From Paenibacillus_AP thailandensis (GTDB lineage Bacteria; Bacillota; Bacilli; Paenibacillales; Paenibacillaceae), in assembly GCF_042685365.1 (NCBI RefSeq), contig NZ_JBHUMY010000016.1:62001-126000 (forward strand): 64,000 bases of DNA, written 5' to 3'. A program made the translations under genes and the position numbers. Position 1 is the first letter of the stretch; each line of letters opens with the position of its first letter. Shown here one piece after another: positions 49,329 through 57,848 of the stretch. The notes beneath the pieces are model-generated. The model had not been told where the DNA came from and did no database searches. It was given only the letters and a program-made list of their open reading frames with translations.

Positions 49329-52300
49329 TTATTTGACCGTTACGGTCAAGCTGTCGCTTTCCGTCACGCCGCTTCCGTTCTCAAGCTCGACCTTATACGT
49401 ATACGATCCTGCGGCTCTGCCGGTAATTTCCGTAAACGCGGATTGTCCGTTAGGCGTGTCCGCCGTTAAAGTCTGCGTGTCGATCAGAACGCCGTTCTCG
49501 TACAGACGGTAAACGTCCGCGTTCGTGCCCCACCACAAGTTCGCGGTCACCTTATAGCTGCCGTCGCCGTCCCAATTGTCGCTTGACAATGCCGGTTTCG
49601 CCGGCAACGCGTCCTTCACCTGAACGGTCAGCGGGTCGCATGCCGTCGTGCCGTGCGTGTTGCTGATTTCGCAAGTGTATACGTAAGTGCCGTTTGGCTT
49701 GCCCGTCAAGCGGGTGGCCGCCGTCTGCGCCGATGGGGTATCGTCGGTCAGCTTGACCGTGTCGACCGGGACGCCGTTCTCGTACAGCTTGTAGCTCGTC
49801 CCGTTGTCTCCCCACCACAGGTTCATCGTAATGTTGTAATCGCCGTCCATGAGGCCGGTATCGTAGCCGTTGTCGCTCGACAATACGGGCTTGGCCGGCG
49901 CTTTCGCCGCTTTAACCGGCTCTTCCGGCTCCGCCGTTACCCCTGCATACCGAATATGCGGCCCGGCCGGCTGCTCCATCCCGTCGCCGAGATAAAAGCT
50001 TGGATGCGGCGGCTGGTTATAGCCGACGTTCTGCCAAGCGACTCCAAGGCGGTACACCGGATCGTGCATAAGCGTCCGGATGCGAATATCCGTCGGATCT
50101 ACGGTCGTATAGATGCGAAGCTCGCTGCTGTCGGCCGAGCGCCATACCGCCTCCTCGCGCCAATCTCCGAACAAATCCGCCTGCAGCGAAGGATTGCCTT
50201 TCGTATGGTTGTTCGAGCTCGTCCCTTCCGCGGTCAGCAGATTGACGGTCGTACCGTTCGCATAATCCCATTTGTCGATTTTGCCCGTGCCGGATCCGGC
50301 GGAGGAATCCCATCCATGATCAAGCAGCTCGCGCAGCGGATCGGCGTCCCACCAGATCGCGAAATTCGTCGACGACGGAATGCTCGTATTGATCAGCTCG
50401 CCTTTGGCGCTATACAAACCGGTAATCGGAACGTGCTGCTCGCTTGTTATCGTAGAAGACCACATTTCCTCGCCCGGATAGTTCGGATCGACGTCGGCCG
50501 ACAAGCCGCGTCCCGTATCTTTCCCGGTATACACGCCCCACAAAATATCGCCGGTCGCCGCATCGTGCAACTCCATGCCGTATTCCGCGCCGGCATGCTC
50601 ATGCACGCCGAACACCTCAAGACCGGGATGCGCCGGATCGAGGTCGCCGAAATGCATCGCGTCACCGTGGCCCAGATTCGTGCTGTACAGCGCTTCGCCG
50701 TCGTCGTCAATGGCCAAGGCGCCGAACAGCACCTCATCCTTGCCGTCTCCGTCGACATCGCCGACCGACAGGTTGTGGTTGCCCTGACCGACATAACCGC
50801 CGTTGCCTTCGTCGTTCGTGTCGAAACGCCATTTCTTCGTCAGCTCGCCGTCTTTAAACGAATAAGCGGCGATAACCGTCCTTGTATAATAGCCCCGGCT
50901 GAAAACGACGCTCGGATGCTCGCCGTCGAGGTAAGCGACGCCTGCGAGAAAACGGTCGACCCGGTTGCCGTAAGAATCGCCCCAGGCGCTCACGTCTCCG
51001 CGCGGCGGGTCGTAACTAACGGTGGATATAGCTCCGCCCGTTTCGCCGTCGAACACCGTCAAATACTCGTTGCCAAGCAGCACGTAGCCGCTGCTGTTGC
51101 GGTAATCGGCCGAAGCGTTGCCGATCGTTTTCCCTTGGCCGTCGATCGTCCCGTCGGCGGTCTTCAGCGCGATCTCGGCGCGGCCGTCGCCGTCGAGGTC
51201 GTATACGATGAAAGGCGAGTAGTGCGCTCCCGCACGAATGTTCGGGCCGAGATTGATGCGCCACAGCCTGGTTCCGTCCAGCTTGTAGGCATCCATATAA
51301 ACAAGCCCCGTATAACCCGATTGCGAGTTGTCTTTCTGGTTGGAGGGCGACCACAATAGGACGATTTCGTATGTGCCGTCTCCGTCCAAATCGCCGACGC
51401 TCGCATCCCCCGCGTTATACGAATACGGCTGACCGTCCTTCGTATAATCGTCGGCAGGCTTCTGAAGCGGAACGGACAAATACTGCCGCTGCCATACGCC
51501 GAACTCCCCGGTCGCGTCTTTCTCGACCCCGTTAATCACGGAGGTGATTTTGTATTTCGAAGCCTCCGTGCCCCCGCCGTCCACGTAATTCGTGCTGCTT
51601 TCGACCGGCCGCGAATTCAGCTTTTTGCCGTCGCGGTATACGTTGAAGCTGATGGAATCCGGATCGAGTCCGAGCATCCGCCAGCCGATATAAACGCCGG
51701 CATCCGTCTTCACCGCGACCGGGGCGCGGTCAAGCTGCTCCATCTCCCGATATAACGTCGTAACCGCTTCGGTGACGAGCGCTTCCGATTGCTCCGAAAT
51801 GCCTCCTGCGTTGACCGAGGCCACTTTGTAATAATAAGGAATCGTCGTCAGGATCGAAGCGTCGGTATAGATTGTTTCCTTCGTTTTGCCGATGAGCTCA
51901 TACGGTCCGTTCGGCTTCTCGGCGCGATACACATAATACAGGAGCGCTTCCGGCACCTCGTTCCACGTAAAAGTCGCGTCGTTCTTGTGGACCGATTGAA
52001 GCGAAAGCCCGGTCGGCGCCGCGGCCAGCGGAACGTTAGGATCCGCCATCGAGACGGAAAGACCGTTCGAAGCAACCGACTCGAAGCCCGCGCCGTCGAG
52101 CGCCGTGACGGTGTACACATATTCGAGCCCTATATCGGCCGTCGTGTCCGTAAAGCTCGTATTCGCCGTAACGCCGAGCTGAGCCGGGCCGGTCTCCACG
52201 GCCGCTTGCCGATATACGCGGTACAAGGACGCTCCGCTTACCCCTGTCCAAGATAGCTCCGCCGATACCGGATCGGTATCCAGCTTTAATTGATCGAGCT

Positions 52301-54599
52301 TCAAATTGGCAGGCGCAAGCAAAAGCGGCGTAATTTCAAGACCGTTCAGATGCGCGGTCGTCCCGCTGAACACCAGGTTCATCTGGCCGTCCTTCACGGC
52401 GATCGAATTGAACAGCTTCTCCGCGATACTCCCCCGGCCGGAGGAGACGGTGCCATAATCCGTTCCTTCGATGTTCACGTTCGTCCTGGTTGAGCCGAGC
52501 CAGTCCCCCGTATACGTCTTGACGGAATAGTAGCCGTTGGGAAGATCGACTTTAAACTCGTAGCTGCCGCCGAAATAGATGACAAAATCGCGCCGCAGAT
52601 CGTCGGTCGCGCTTCCACGGTCGCGGTCTGCCATCCCTGCGCTGGACGCAAGGCCGTAGCCGAGTTCCGGCGTATAGAGCGTGTTGCGGGTTACCTCGGT
52701 ATAGCCTTCGGCAACCGGCGCCCCGACAGGGCCGAAATCGTACCGATACTGCGCCGTTTTCGTCGTAATCGCGACTTCGTCGGAAGGCTCCGATTCACCT
52801 AGGCCGTTCACTGCGGTTACCCTTACGGTATACGTGACGCCTTCGGACAAACCGCCAAGCGTAATCGTCGGCACGGTTGAAGTACCGATCATTTTGTACG
52901 CGGTTTCCGGCTCGGACGCCGGCTTCCGGTAAATTCTATAGATGTCCGCCGTATCGACGGCCGTCCATTTCAGCACCGCACCCGCGTTGCTGATGGAGCC
53001 CGCCGTTACGCCGGCCGGCTTGGGAGGAACGGCGGAAGGCGGTTCGATCTCCTGCACGAAGTCCGACAGCGGAAGGCCCAGCTCCCGAATACCTCCGGCA
53101 ACCAAACGCGCGATCTGAATCGCGCCGTATTCCTGAAAATGCGTATTGTCCGTCGAGCCGTTCGGAAAAGCGGCGTAAATTCCGGCCTCGACGTGCAAGA
53201 AGACGGATAACGTACCTTCGGGGCCGATGGAGTCGTAGTACGCTACGCTGAGCGAGCTTAAATCCACCAGCTTGACGTCCAGTTCGGCCGCGACTTCTTT
53301 CATCGCTTGGACGTATTCCGGGAAGCTGACGTTAAACTTGCCCGTATCGGCGTTATAGTCCCGGCGGCCGACCGGGGTCACGAGTATAGGCGTAGCTCCC
53401 CGCTGCCGCGCGCCGTTAATATAGGTCTTCAAGTAATTTTTGTAATCGGCCGGCGATGCGTACCGTTCCGGAATGCTGATCGTCGCATCGTTGTGGCCGA
53501 ACTGCACGAGGAAGTAGTCGCCCGGCTTAATCGCCCTTAAGATTTCGTCCAGTCTGCCTTCGTTGATAAACGATTTCGAGCTTCGTCCGCCGATCGCACG
53601 GTTGTCGAACACGACATCATCGGTGAAATATTTCGCGATCATTTGACCCCAGCCCGCTTCCGGCTTCCAATAAGGGTCGTACGTCTGGACGGTCGAGTCT
53701 CCCGCGATGTAAACGGTAGGCTGCTCGCCGGCCGTCCGCTCCTCCTGCTTCGAAAGGACAAGCGAGTTGATGTTTGGCGCGGTTCCCGTAAAGTCAAGGT
53801 TCAATTGGCCGTCGACAAGCGCAATTTCAAAGTCCATCTCCAAATATTGGCCGGCCGCTTTGGACGTATTTTGAACCTTTTGGATGTTCTCCGCTTTGAT
53901 CGCGATGTTGGTTGCGCCCGCCGGATCGCCGGCGATCAACGAGACGGTATAATCCCCGTTCGGCAGATCGACCAGAAAGGACGTATTTTGCGGCACCGCA
54001 AAATCCGATTTAATCGGGTCCGCAATCCCGCGATCCTGTTCGGTCACGGCGGACGTGTCCGCAAAGCCGTATTTCAATTGTCCGGAATAGGACGTCGATG
54101 CGTCGACCCGGATGTAGCCGTCCGCCAGCGCACCGGGGCCGAAATCGAAGCGTACGATGTCGCCTTCCGGCAGCGCGGCGGGGGCATCCGGAGCCGCCGC
54201 AGCCGGAATTTCCGCTACGGTTGCAGGTCCGGCTAACTCGGATTCCATACCGTTCCCGCCGACGGCGGATACATAATAATCATAGGAGCCGCCCGCCGCT
54301 ACATCCGTATCCGTATAAGCGGATTGTTCGGTTTGTCCCAGCAGCTCGCTGCCGCCGCCGTCATTGCGGTAGACGAAATAATAGACGGCTTCCGTCACTG
54401 TACTCCAGCCTAAAGAAACCGATTCGGATGTAACGGCCGTTACGGCCAAATCTTCCGGCGCCGCCGGAGCGGCCGGCGTTTCGGCAGCGCTCGCTGCCGC
54501 CGCGCCGAAAGACAAACCGGGCAAGGTTATCGAAAAGACAAGAAGAAGAACAAGCGCAATGAATATTGAGCGACGATTACGCAGCTTGGTTACAACCAT
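49329..54599 (-). CDS. Multidomain rhamnogalacturonan acetylesterase-lyase fusion
   Basis: A 1756-residue exported protein. Domains in order: signal peptide (1-39), fibronectin III (44-130), beta-sandwich (147-290), SGNH acetylesterase (about 295-510) with VYIAGDSTVQTYDP, VQFGHNDATI and DNTHF (Ser, Asn, Asp-His blocks), fibronectin III (526-615), and a second beta-sandwich (620-755). Two fibronectin III domains (763-946), a PL11 lyase (about 950-1546) with DLDGDGTYE-type calcium loops, and two C-terminal Ig-like repeats (1566-1756) follow. The two catalytic modules would remove acetyl groups and cut the rhamnogalacturonan chain in one secreted enzyme. A cre-like site lies 187 bases upstream. 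Confidence in both catalytic domains is high; the fibronectin and beta-sandwich boundaries are approximate. Confidence 0.92.
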   Translation of the reverse strand: MVVTKLRNRRSIFIALVLLLVFSITLPGLSFGAAAASAAETPAAPAAPEDLAVTAVTSESVSLGWSTVTEAVYYFVYRNDGGGSELLGQTEQSAYTDTDVAAGGSYDYYVSAVGGNGMESELAGPATVAEIPAAAAPDAPAALPEGDIVRFDFGPGALADGYIRVDASTSYSGQLKYGFADTSAVTEQDRGIADPIKSDFAVPQNTSFLVDLPNGDYTVSLIAGDPAGATNIAIKAENIQKVQNTSKAAGQYLEMDFEIALVDGQLNLDFTGTAPNINSLVLSKQEERTAGEQPTVYIAGDSTVQTYDPYWKPEAGWGQMIAKYFTDDVVFDNRAIGGRSSKSFINEGRLDEILRAIKPGDYFLVQFGHNDATISIPERYASPADYKNYLKTYINGARQRGATPILVTPVGRRDYNADTGKFNVSFPEYVQAMKEVAAELDVKLVDLSSLSVAYYDSIGPEGTLSVFLHVEAGIYAAFPNGSTDNTHFQEYGAIQIARLVAGGIRELGLPLSDFVQEIEPPSAVPPKPAGVTAGSISNAGAVLKWTAVDTADIYRIYRKPASEPETAYKMIGTSTVPTITLGGLSEGVTYTVRVTAVNGLGESEPSDEVAITTKTAQYRYDFGPVGAPVAEGYTEVTRNTLYTPELGYGLASSAGMADRDRGSATDDLRRDFVIYFGGSYEFKVDLPNGYYSVKTYTGDWLGSTRTNVNIEGTDYGTVSSGRGSIAEKLFNSIAVKDGQMNLVFSGTTAHLNGLEITPLLLAPANLKLDQLKLDTDPVSAELSWTGVSGASLYRVYRQAAVETGPAQLGVTANTSFTDTTADIGLEYVYTVTALDGAGFESVASNGLSVSMADPNVPLAAAPTGLSLQSVHKNDATFTWNEVPEALLYYVYRAEKPNGPYELIGKTKETIYTDASILTTIPYYYKVASVNAGGISEQSEALVTEAVTTLYREMEQLDRAPVAVKTDAGVYIGWRMLGLDPDSISFNVYRDGKKLNSRPVESSTNYVDGGGTEASKYKITSVINGVEKDATGEFGVWQRQYLSVPLQKPADDYTKDGQPYSYNAGDASVGDLDGDGTYEIVLLWSPSNQKDNSQSGYTGLVYMDAYKLDGTRLWRINLGPNIRAGAHYSPFIVYDLDGDGRAEIALKTADGTIDGQGKTIGNASADYRNSSGYVLLGNEYLTVFDGETGGAISTVSYDPPRGDVSAWGDSYGNRVDRFLAGVAYLDGEHPSVVFSRGYYTRTVIAAYSFKDGELTKKWRFDTNDEGNGGYVGQGNHNLSVGDVDGDGKDEVLFGALAIDDDGEALYSTNLGHGDAMHFGDLDPAHPGLEVFGVHEHAGAEYGMELHDAATGDILWGVYTGKDTGRGLSADVDPNYPGEEMWSSTITSEQHVPITGLYSAKGELINTSIPSSTNFAIWWDADPLRELLDHGWDSSAGSGTGKIDKWDYANGTTVNLLTAEGTSSNNHTKGNPSLQADLFGDWREEAVWRSADSSELRIYTTVDPTDIRIRTLMHDPVYRLGVAWQNVGYNQPPHPSFYLGDGMEQPAGPHIRYAGVTAEPEEPVKAAKAPAKPVLSSDNGYDTGLMDGDYNITMNLWWGDNGTSYKLYENGVPVDTVKLTDDTPSAQTAATRLTGKPNGTYVYTCEISNTHGTTACDPLTVQVKDALPAKPALSSDNWDGDGSYKVTANLWWGTNADVYRLYENGVLIDTQTLTADTPNGQSAFTEITGRAAGSYTYKVELENGSGVTESDSLTVTVK

Positions 54600-54875
54600 G
54601 ACATGAATTGCCCCGCTTTCCCATAAAAAATTAGTCGGCCTTCAAGAATCGGCAAGCGCTTTCAATTTCACAAGCCATAATGCATGCATCTATCCAAAAG
54701 CCTTGCTTTTGTTCTAAATGACGTTTCGGCACCCCTCCGTTTCGATTGACATTTGTTTCAAAAAGAAGAAGATGTTCACTCATGATGATAGCGCTTCCAG
54801 ACAATCGTTAACATTTAAAAATCAGAGATTTTCCATTAAAAAGCAGTGATTTTTCCCATCATTTATAAATAGCTT
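54600..54875. other. AT-rich upstream region of the rhamnogalacturonan unit
   Basis: No gene is seen. Apart from the cre site it contains two related short stretches (AAATCAGAGATTTT at about 54819 and AGCAGTGATTTTT at about 54843). It is clearly more AT-rich than the flanking genes, as expected for a regulated promoter region. Confidence 0.4.
54786..54799 (-). promoter_or_regulatory. Catabolite-responsive element (CcpA cre site)
   Basis: On the minus strand TGGAAGCGCTATCA matches the cre consensus TGNAARCGNWWWCA at every position. It lies in the upstream region of the esterase-lyase gene, so carbon catabolite control of pectin breakdown is expected. I found no convincing -35/-10 pair around it. 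Confidence 0.65.
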
Positions 54876-54910
54876 GAAAGCCCTGCCAGCAGTGCGCCGA
54901 CAGGGCTTTC
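54876..54910 (-). terminator. Stem-loop after the SDR gene
   Basis: GAAAGCCCTG (54876-54885) and CAGGGCTTTC (54901-54910) form a perfect 10-bp stem 20 bases after the SDR stop codon. The T-run on the minus strand is broken (AAGCTATTTA). Confidence 0.6.
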
Positions 54911-54930
54911 TATAAAGGTTTTGGAGCGGG

Positions 54931-55938
54931 TTAAGCCTCTTGGCTCAGCTTCTCCCGCCATTGTTTCAGCAGCTCCGCTTCCCGCGCCGGATCCATCCCG
55001 GCTTTCGGCTCGTAGCCGGCCGGCCGGGTTTTGGCCCAAACCAGCGTATCCCTAAGCGTATCCGGGAGCGGCCGAAACGTCAGACCGCTGGCGACGGCCC
55101 GCTCGCTGCTTACAGTCAGGAAACCCGGCATATTGCTCTCCGCCTTAATCCATAACGGAAGCTCGATCCATTCGCCGACGCCAGCCGCGGTCAAAAAGCT
55201 TTCCTTCACCCATGCCGGCGAAGCATCGGGGGCGAGCTTTAAGCATGCTTCCGTTAAATCTCCCATCGTATAGCGGTAGGCCGGCGTTACGGCATTGTAA
55301 ATGCCGCCGGATTTCCGCTCCAGCATGCGAATAATCCATGCCGCCAAGTCCCGGGCGTCGATCCATTGCACCGGCCGCTCCGGCTCGCCCGGAATAAGCG
55401 TTTCTCCTCCGGCCGACATGCGAAGCGGCCAATACGTAAACCGGTCCGTCGGATCGTAGGGTCCGACGATAAGCCCCGGCCGGATGATGAGCGCCCTTTC
55501 CCCATACGACTCCTGCACCTCTTGCTCGCATAAAGCCTTTAAAGCGCCGTAATGTTGTGAAACGTCCTCGGAATCGGAAGGAGACGCTTCCAGCTTGGCG
55601 GTCTTAGCATGTTCATCCTGATTCTCCGCCGAGAAGTCCGCATAGGCCGATATGCTGGAAATAAAGCAGTACATGCCGCACGCCGGCTCCAGAAGCCGGA
55701 CGGATTGCCGAACGACCCGCGGCACATAGCCGCTCGTATCGATGACGGCATCCCATTCTCGTCCTTCAAGCGGCTCAAGACCGCCGTCGCGGTCGCCGAT
55801 CAGCCGCTCGACCGTTGGATAAAGTACCGGCTCCGTCAACCCGCGGTTAAATAAAGTGACCTCGTGCTTAGCCTCCAATGCGGCTTCCACGATATGTCTG
55901 CCCAAAAATTTCGTTCCGCCCAATACGAGTATTCTCAA
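54931..55938 (-). CDS. Extended SDR family NAD-dependent epimerase/reductase
   Basis: A 335-residue Rossmann-fold protein with the nucleotide-binding start RILVLGGTKFLGRHIVEAAL and the Tyr-x3-Lys pair in SQHYGALKALCEQE. The later GLIVGPYDPTDRFTYWP and PVQWIDARDLAAWI are typical of atypical extended SDRs such as RNA-binding/CSP41-like or isoflavone-reductase-like types. The TTG start at 55938 has GGGAGG six bases upstream and overlaps the clpP stop as TTGA. The substrate is unknown. Confidence 0.85.
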   Translation of the reverse strand: MRILVLGGTKFLGRHIVEAALEAKHEVTLFNRGLTEPVLYPTVERLIGDRDGGLEPLEGREWDAVIDTSGYVPRVVRQSVRLLEPACGMYCFISSISAYADFSAENQDEHAKTAKLEASPSDSEDVSQHYGALKALCEQEVQESYGERALIIRPGLIVGPYDPTDRFTYWPLRMSAGGETLIPGEPERPVQWIDARDLAAWIIRMLERKSGGIYNAVTPAYRYTMGDLTEACLKLAPDASPAWVKESFLTAAGVGEWIELPLWIKAESNMPGFLTVSSERAVASGLTFRPLPDTLRDTLVWAKTRPAGYEPKAGMDPAREAELLKQWREKLSQEA

Positions 55939-56540
55939 GCCGCGCCTCCCGGCATCATCGAATTCCCCTGTATGACTCCGTCGATCAAGCCGTAATGCTT
56001 CGCTTCTTCCGCCGTCATGTACGAGTCGCGGTCGGTATCCTTGGCGATTTTGTCGATCGGCTGCCCGGTACGCTCGGCAAGCAGCCGGTTGATCTGCTCC
56101 TTTGTCTTTAGAATCCGTTCCGCTTGAATTTGGATGTCGGAAGCTTGCCCCCTCGCGCCGCCAAGCGGCTGATGAATCATGATTTCGCTGTTCGGCAAAG
56201 CAAAGCGCTTGCCCGGCGCTCCTCCGGCCAGCAGCACCGCGCCGAAGCTGGCCGCCATCCCGAGGCAGATCGTAGAGACGTCCGGCTTAATGTATTGCAT
56301 CGTATCGTAAATGCCGAACCCCGCCGTAACCGAACCTCCCGGACTGTTAATATACATTTGGATATCCCGGTCCGGATCGTCGGCGGCGAGAAAAAGCAGC
56401 TGGGCGACGATCGCATTGGACATTTCGTCGTTAATTTCCGAGCCGACCATGACGATCCGGTCGCGAAGCAGCCTCGAATAAATATCGTAGCTGCGCTCTC
56501 CGCCTTTCGTTTGCTCCACTACGTAAGGAATTAAATTCAT
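55935..56540 (-). CDS. clpP: ATP-dependent Clp protease proteolytic subunit ClpP
   Basis: ClpP forms the tetradecameric protease chamber used by ClpX/ClpC-type ATPases. The 201-residue protein has the catalytic Ser in GMAASFGAVLLAGG (near residue 99), His in EIMIHQPLGG (near 122) and Asp in KDTDRDSYM. The ATG at 56540 (MNLIPYVVEQTKGGERSYD) has GGAGG nine bases upstream; the frame stays open further upstream but without family similarity. It is coupled to the SDR gene. Whether it is the only clpP of the genome cannot be told. Confidence 0.96.
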   Translation of the reverse strand: MNLIPYVVEQTKGGERSYDIYSRLLRDRIVMVGSEINDEMSNAIVAQLLFLAADDPDRDIQMYINSPGGSVTAGFGIYDTMQYIKPDVSTICLGMAASFGAVLLAGGAPGKRFALPNSEIMIHQPLGGARGQASDIQIQAERILKTKEQINRLLAERTGQPIDKIAKDTDRDSYMTAEEAKHYGLIDGVIQGNSMMPGGAA

Positions 56541-56589
56541 CGCTATCGTCCTCCCTTTCGTCCGTATCGCGATTGACCTTGGGAACAGA

Positions 56590-57288
56590 TTACGCGGCAA
56601 GCGTCGTTGCGTTCGGCGCCGTGGCAGAATTATGCGAGGTGACCGGCTGCTGCCGCAGCTGATGGCGAATTTGAACCGCAGCGGTCTGCTTGCCTTGCTC
56701 ATCGGCGTACATCAGGCTCGCGATCGCTTGCGCGTTTCCTTCCTGCAGCGCCATTACATAAGCCTGCAGTACGGTCTGTTCCTCTTCGCTTGCGCGGAAC
56801 GTCTCCCATTCGGACCGGAATTCCCGCTCGCGCCAGTCGCGGACGGCAGCCCGCGCCCGATGAAGAGCCGCTTTGACGGCTCCCTCCGACAATTGGAGAA
56901 GCGAAGCCGTCTCCTTCGCCGAAAGGTTCATCGCTTCGCGCAGCAGGAACACCGCGCGCTGCAGCGGCGTCAACTGCCGAAGGAGCACCGCGAGAACCGG
57001 CTCGCTGTCGATTTCCGCCGCTTCCGGCCGTTCCGTCCGCGCCGCTTCTTTTTCCAGCACCGACGCCCGTTTTTGCCTGCGCAATTGGTCAATCCAACGA
57101 TTTTTGGCCATCCGCGACAAATAAGCCGAAGGGTTCGCCATGCTGCCGACCGTATCCATGAAAGGCAATACCTTCATATACGTCTCCTGCGCAAGATCCT
57201 CCGCATCCCAAAGCGATCCGGTAAGTCCGTAGCAATAATCGACCAGCGTCTTCCTCAGACGAGCGGCATCCGCCTCTTGAACTTTCAT
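56590..57288 (-). CDS. Sigma-70 family (ECF-type) factor with C-terminal extension
   Basis: A 232-residue sigma factor. Region 2 includes WDAEDLAQETYMKVLPFM and SRMAKNRWIDQLRRQKR; region 4 includes LTPLQRAVFLLREAMNLSAK and LSEGAVKAALHRARAAVRDW. About 60 residues follow region 4 (TVLQAYVMALQEGNAQAIAS), resembling the first part of a SnoaL-like domain as in ECF41/SigJ types, but cut short. The ATG at 57288 has a GGGGG site 11 bases upstream; TTG and further in-frame starts exist. No anti-sigma gene is adjacent. Target genes are unknown. Confidence 0.82.
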   Translation of the reverse strand: MKVQEADAARLRKTLVDYCYGLTGSLWDAEDLAQETYMKVLPFMDTVGSMANPSAYLSRMAKNRWIDQLRRQKRASVLEKEAARTERPEAAEIDSEPVLAVLLRQLTPLQRAVFLLREAMNLSAKETASLLQLSEGAVKAALHRARAAVRDWREREFRSEWETFRASEEEQTVLQAYVMALQEGNAQAIASLMYADEQGKQTAAVQIRHQLRQQPVTSHNSATAPNATTLAA

Positions 57289-57464
57289 TGTGTACAAGGC
57301 CCCCTTCGGTGGTGAACTCATTTGTCATAATAATAACGAATAGAGCGGCTGAAAGGATACGGCAACTGCAAAAATAGAACGGATAACTTGAATTGACATA
57401 AGAGAATCGATAAGAGTCCCGTTTTGCCAGTTGTATTTTTTGGAAAAGCCGATTACACTATACC

Positions 57465-57494
57465 TAGATATCCAATGCATAGGAATTCTATCTA
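57465..57494. promoter_or_regulatory. Possible PadR operator upstream of the padR gene
   Basis: TAGATA (57465-57470) and TATCTA (57489-57494) form a dyad that contains CCAATGCATAGG and lies 21 bases before the padR ATG. PadR proteins often bind AT-rich dyads in their own promoters, so autoregulation is plausible. Confidence 0.4.
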
Positions 57495-57515
57495 TAAGTT
57501 TGGAGGAAAGCATAC

Positions 57516-57848
57516 ATGACCATCAACAAAGAGCTTATGAAAGGGAGCACCGTTATTTTAATTCTTAACCTGCTGGACATCAAAGCGATGTACGGTTATG
57601 AAATGACAAAGGAAATCGAAAAAAGCTCCGGAGGCTTATTCTCGTTAAAAGAAGGTACACTTTACCCTATTCTTCACACGCTGGAAATTGAAAAATGGGT
57701 TGAATCCTATTGGGAGGAGGAAGCCGGCCGCAAAAGGAAATATTACCGCATTACCGATAAAGGAAGACTGCAGTTGAAACAGAAAAAACAAGAATGGGTC
57801 CTCTTCCGTTCCACGGTCGACCGGCTTCTGGGGGAGGGGCATGCATGA
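57516..57848 (+). CDS. PadR family transcriptional regulator
   Basis: A 110-residue winged-helix regulator with the PadR pattern: STVILILNLLDIKAMYGYEM, then LFSLKEGTLYPILHTLEIEK and GRKRKYYRITDKGRLQLKQK. GGAGG lies before the ATG. It is more AT-rich than its neighbours. Its stop overlaps the start of the downstream membrane gene (ATGA at 57845-57848), a very common pairing of PadR with a permease-prefix protein, which suggests that it controls that operon. Confidence 0.93.
   Translation: MTINKELMKGSTVILILNLLDIKAMYGYEMTKEIEKSSGGLFSLKEGTLYPILHTLEIEKWVESYWEEEAGRKRKYYRITDKGRLQLKQKKQEWVLFRSTVDRLLGEGHA

Noticed and set aside
49653..51359. A 568-codon open frame on the plus strand, antisense to the esterase-lyase gene
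   Set aside because: It mirrors the codon pattern of the strongly supported minus-strand gene, is Arg/Val-rich without domains and has no ribosome site.
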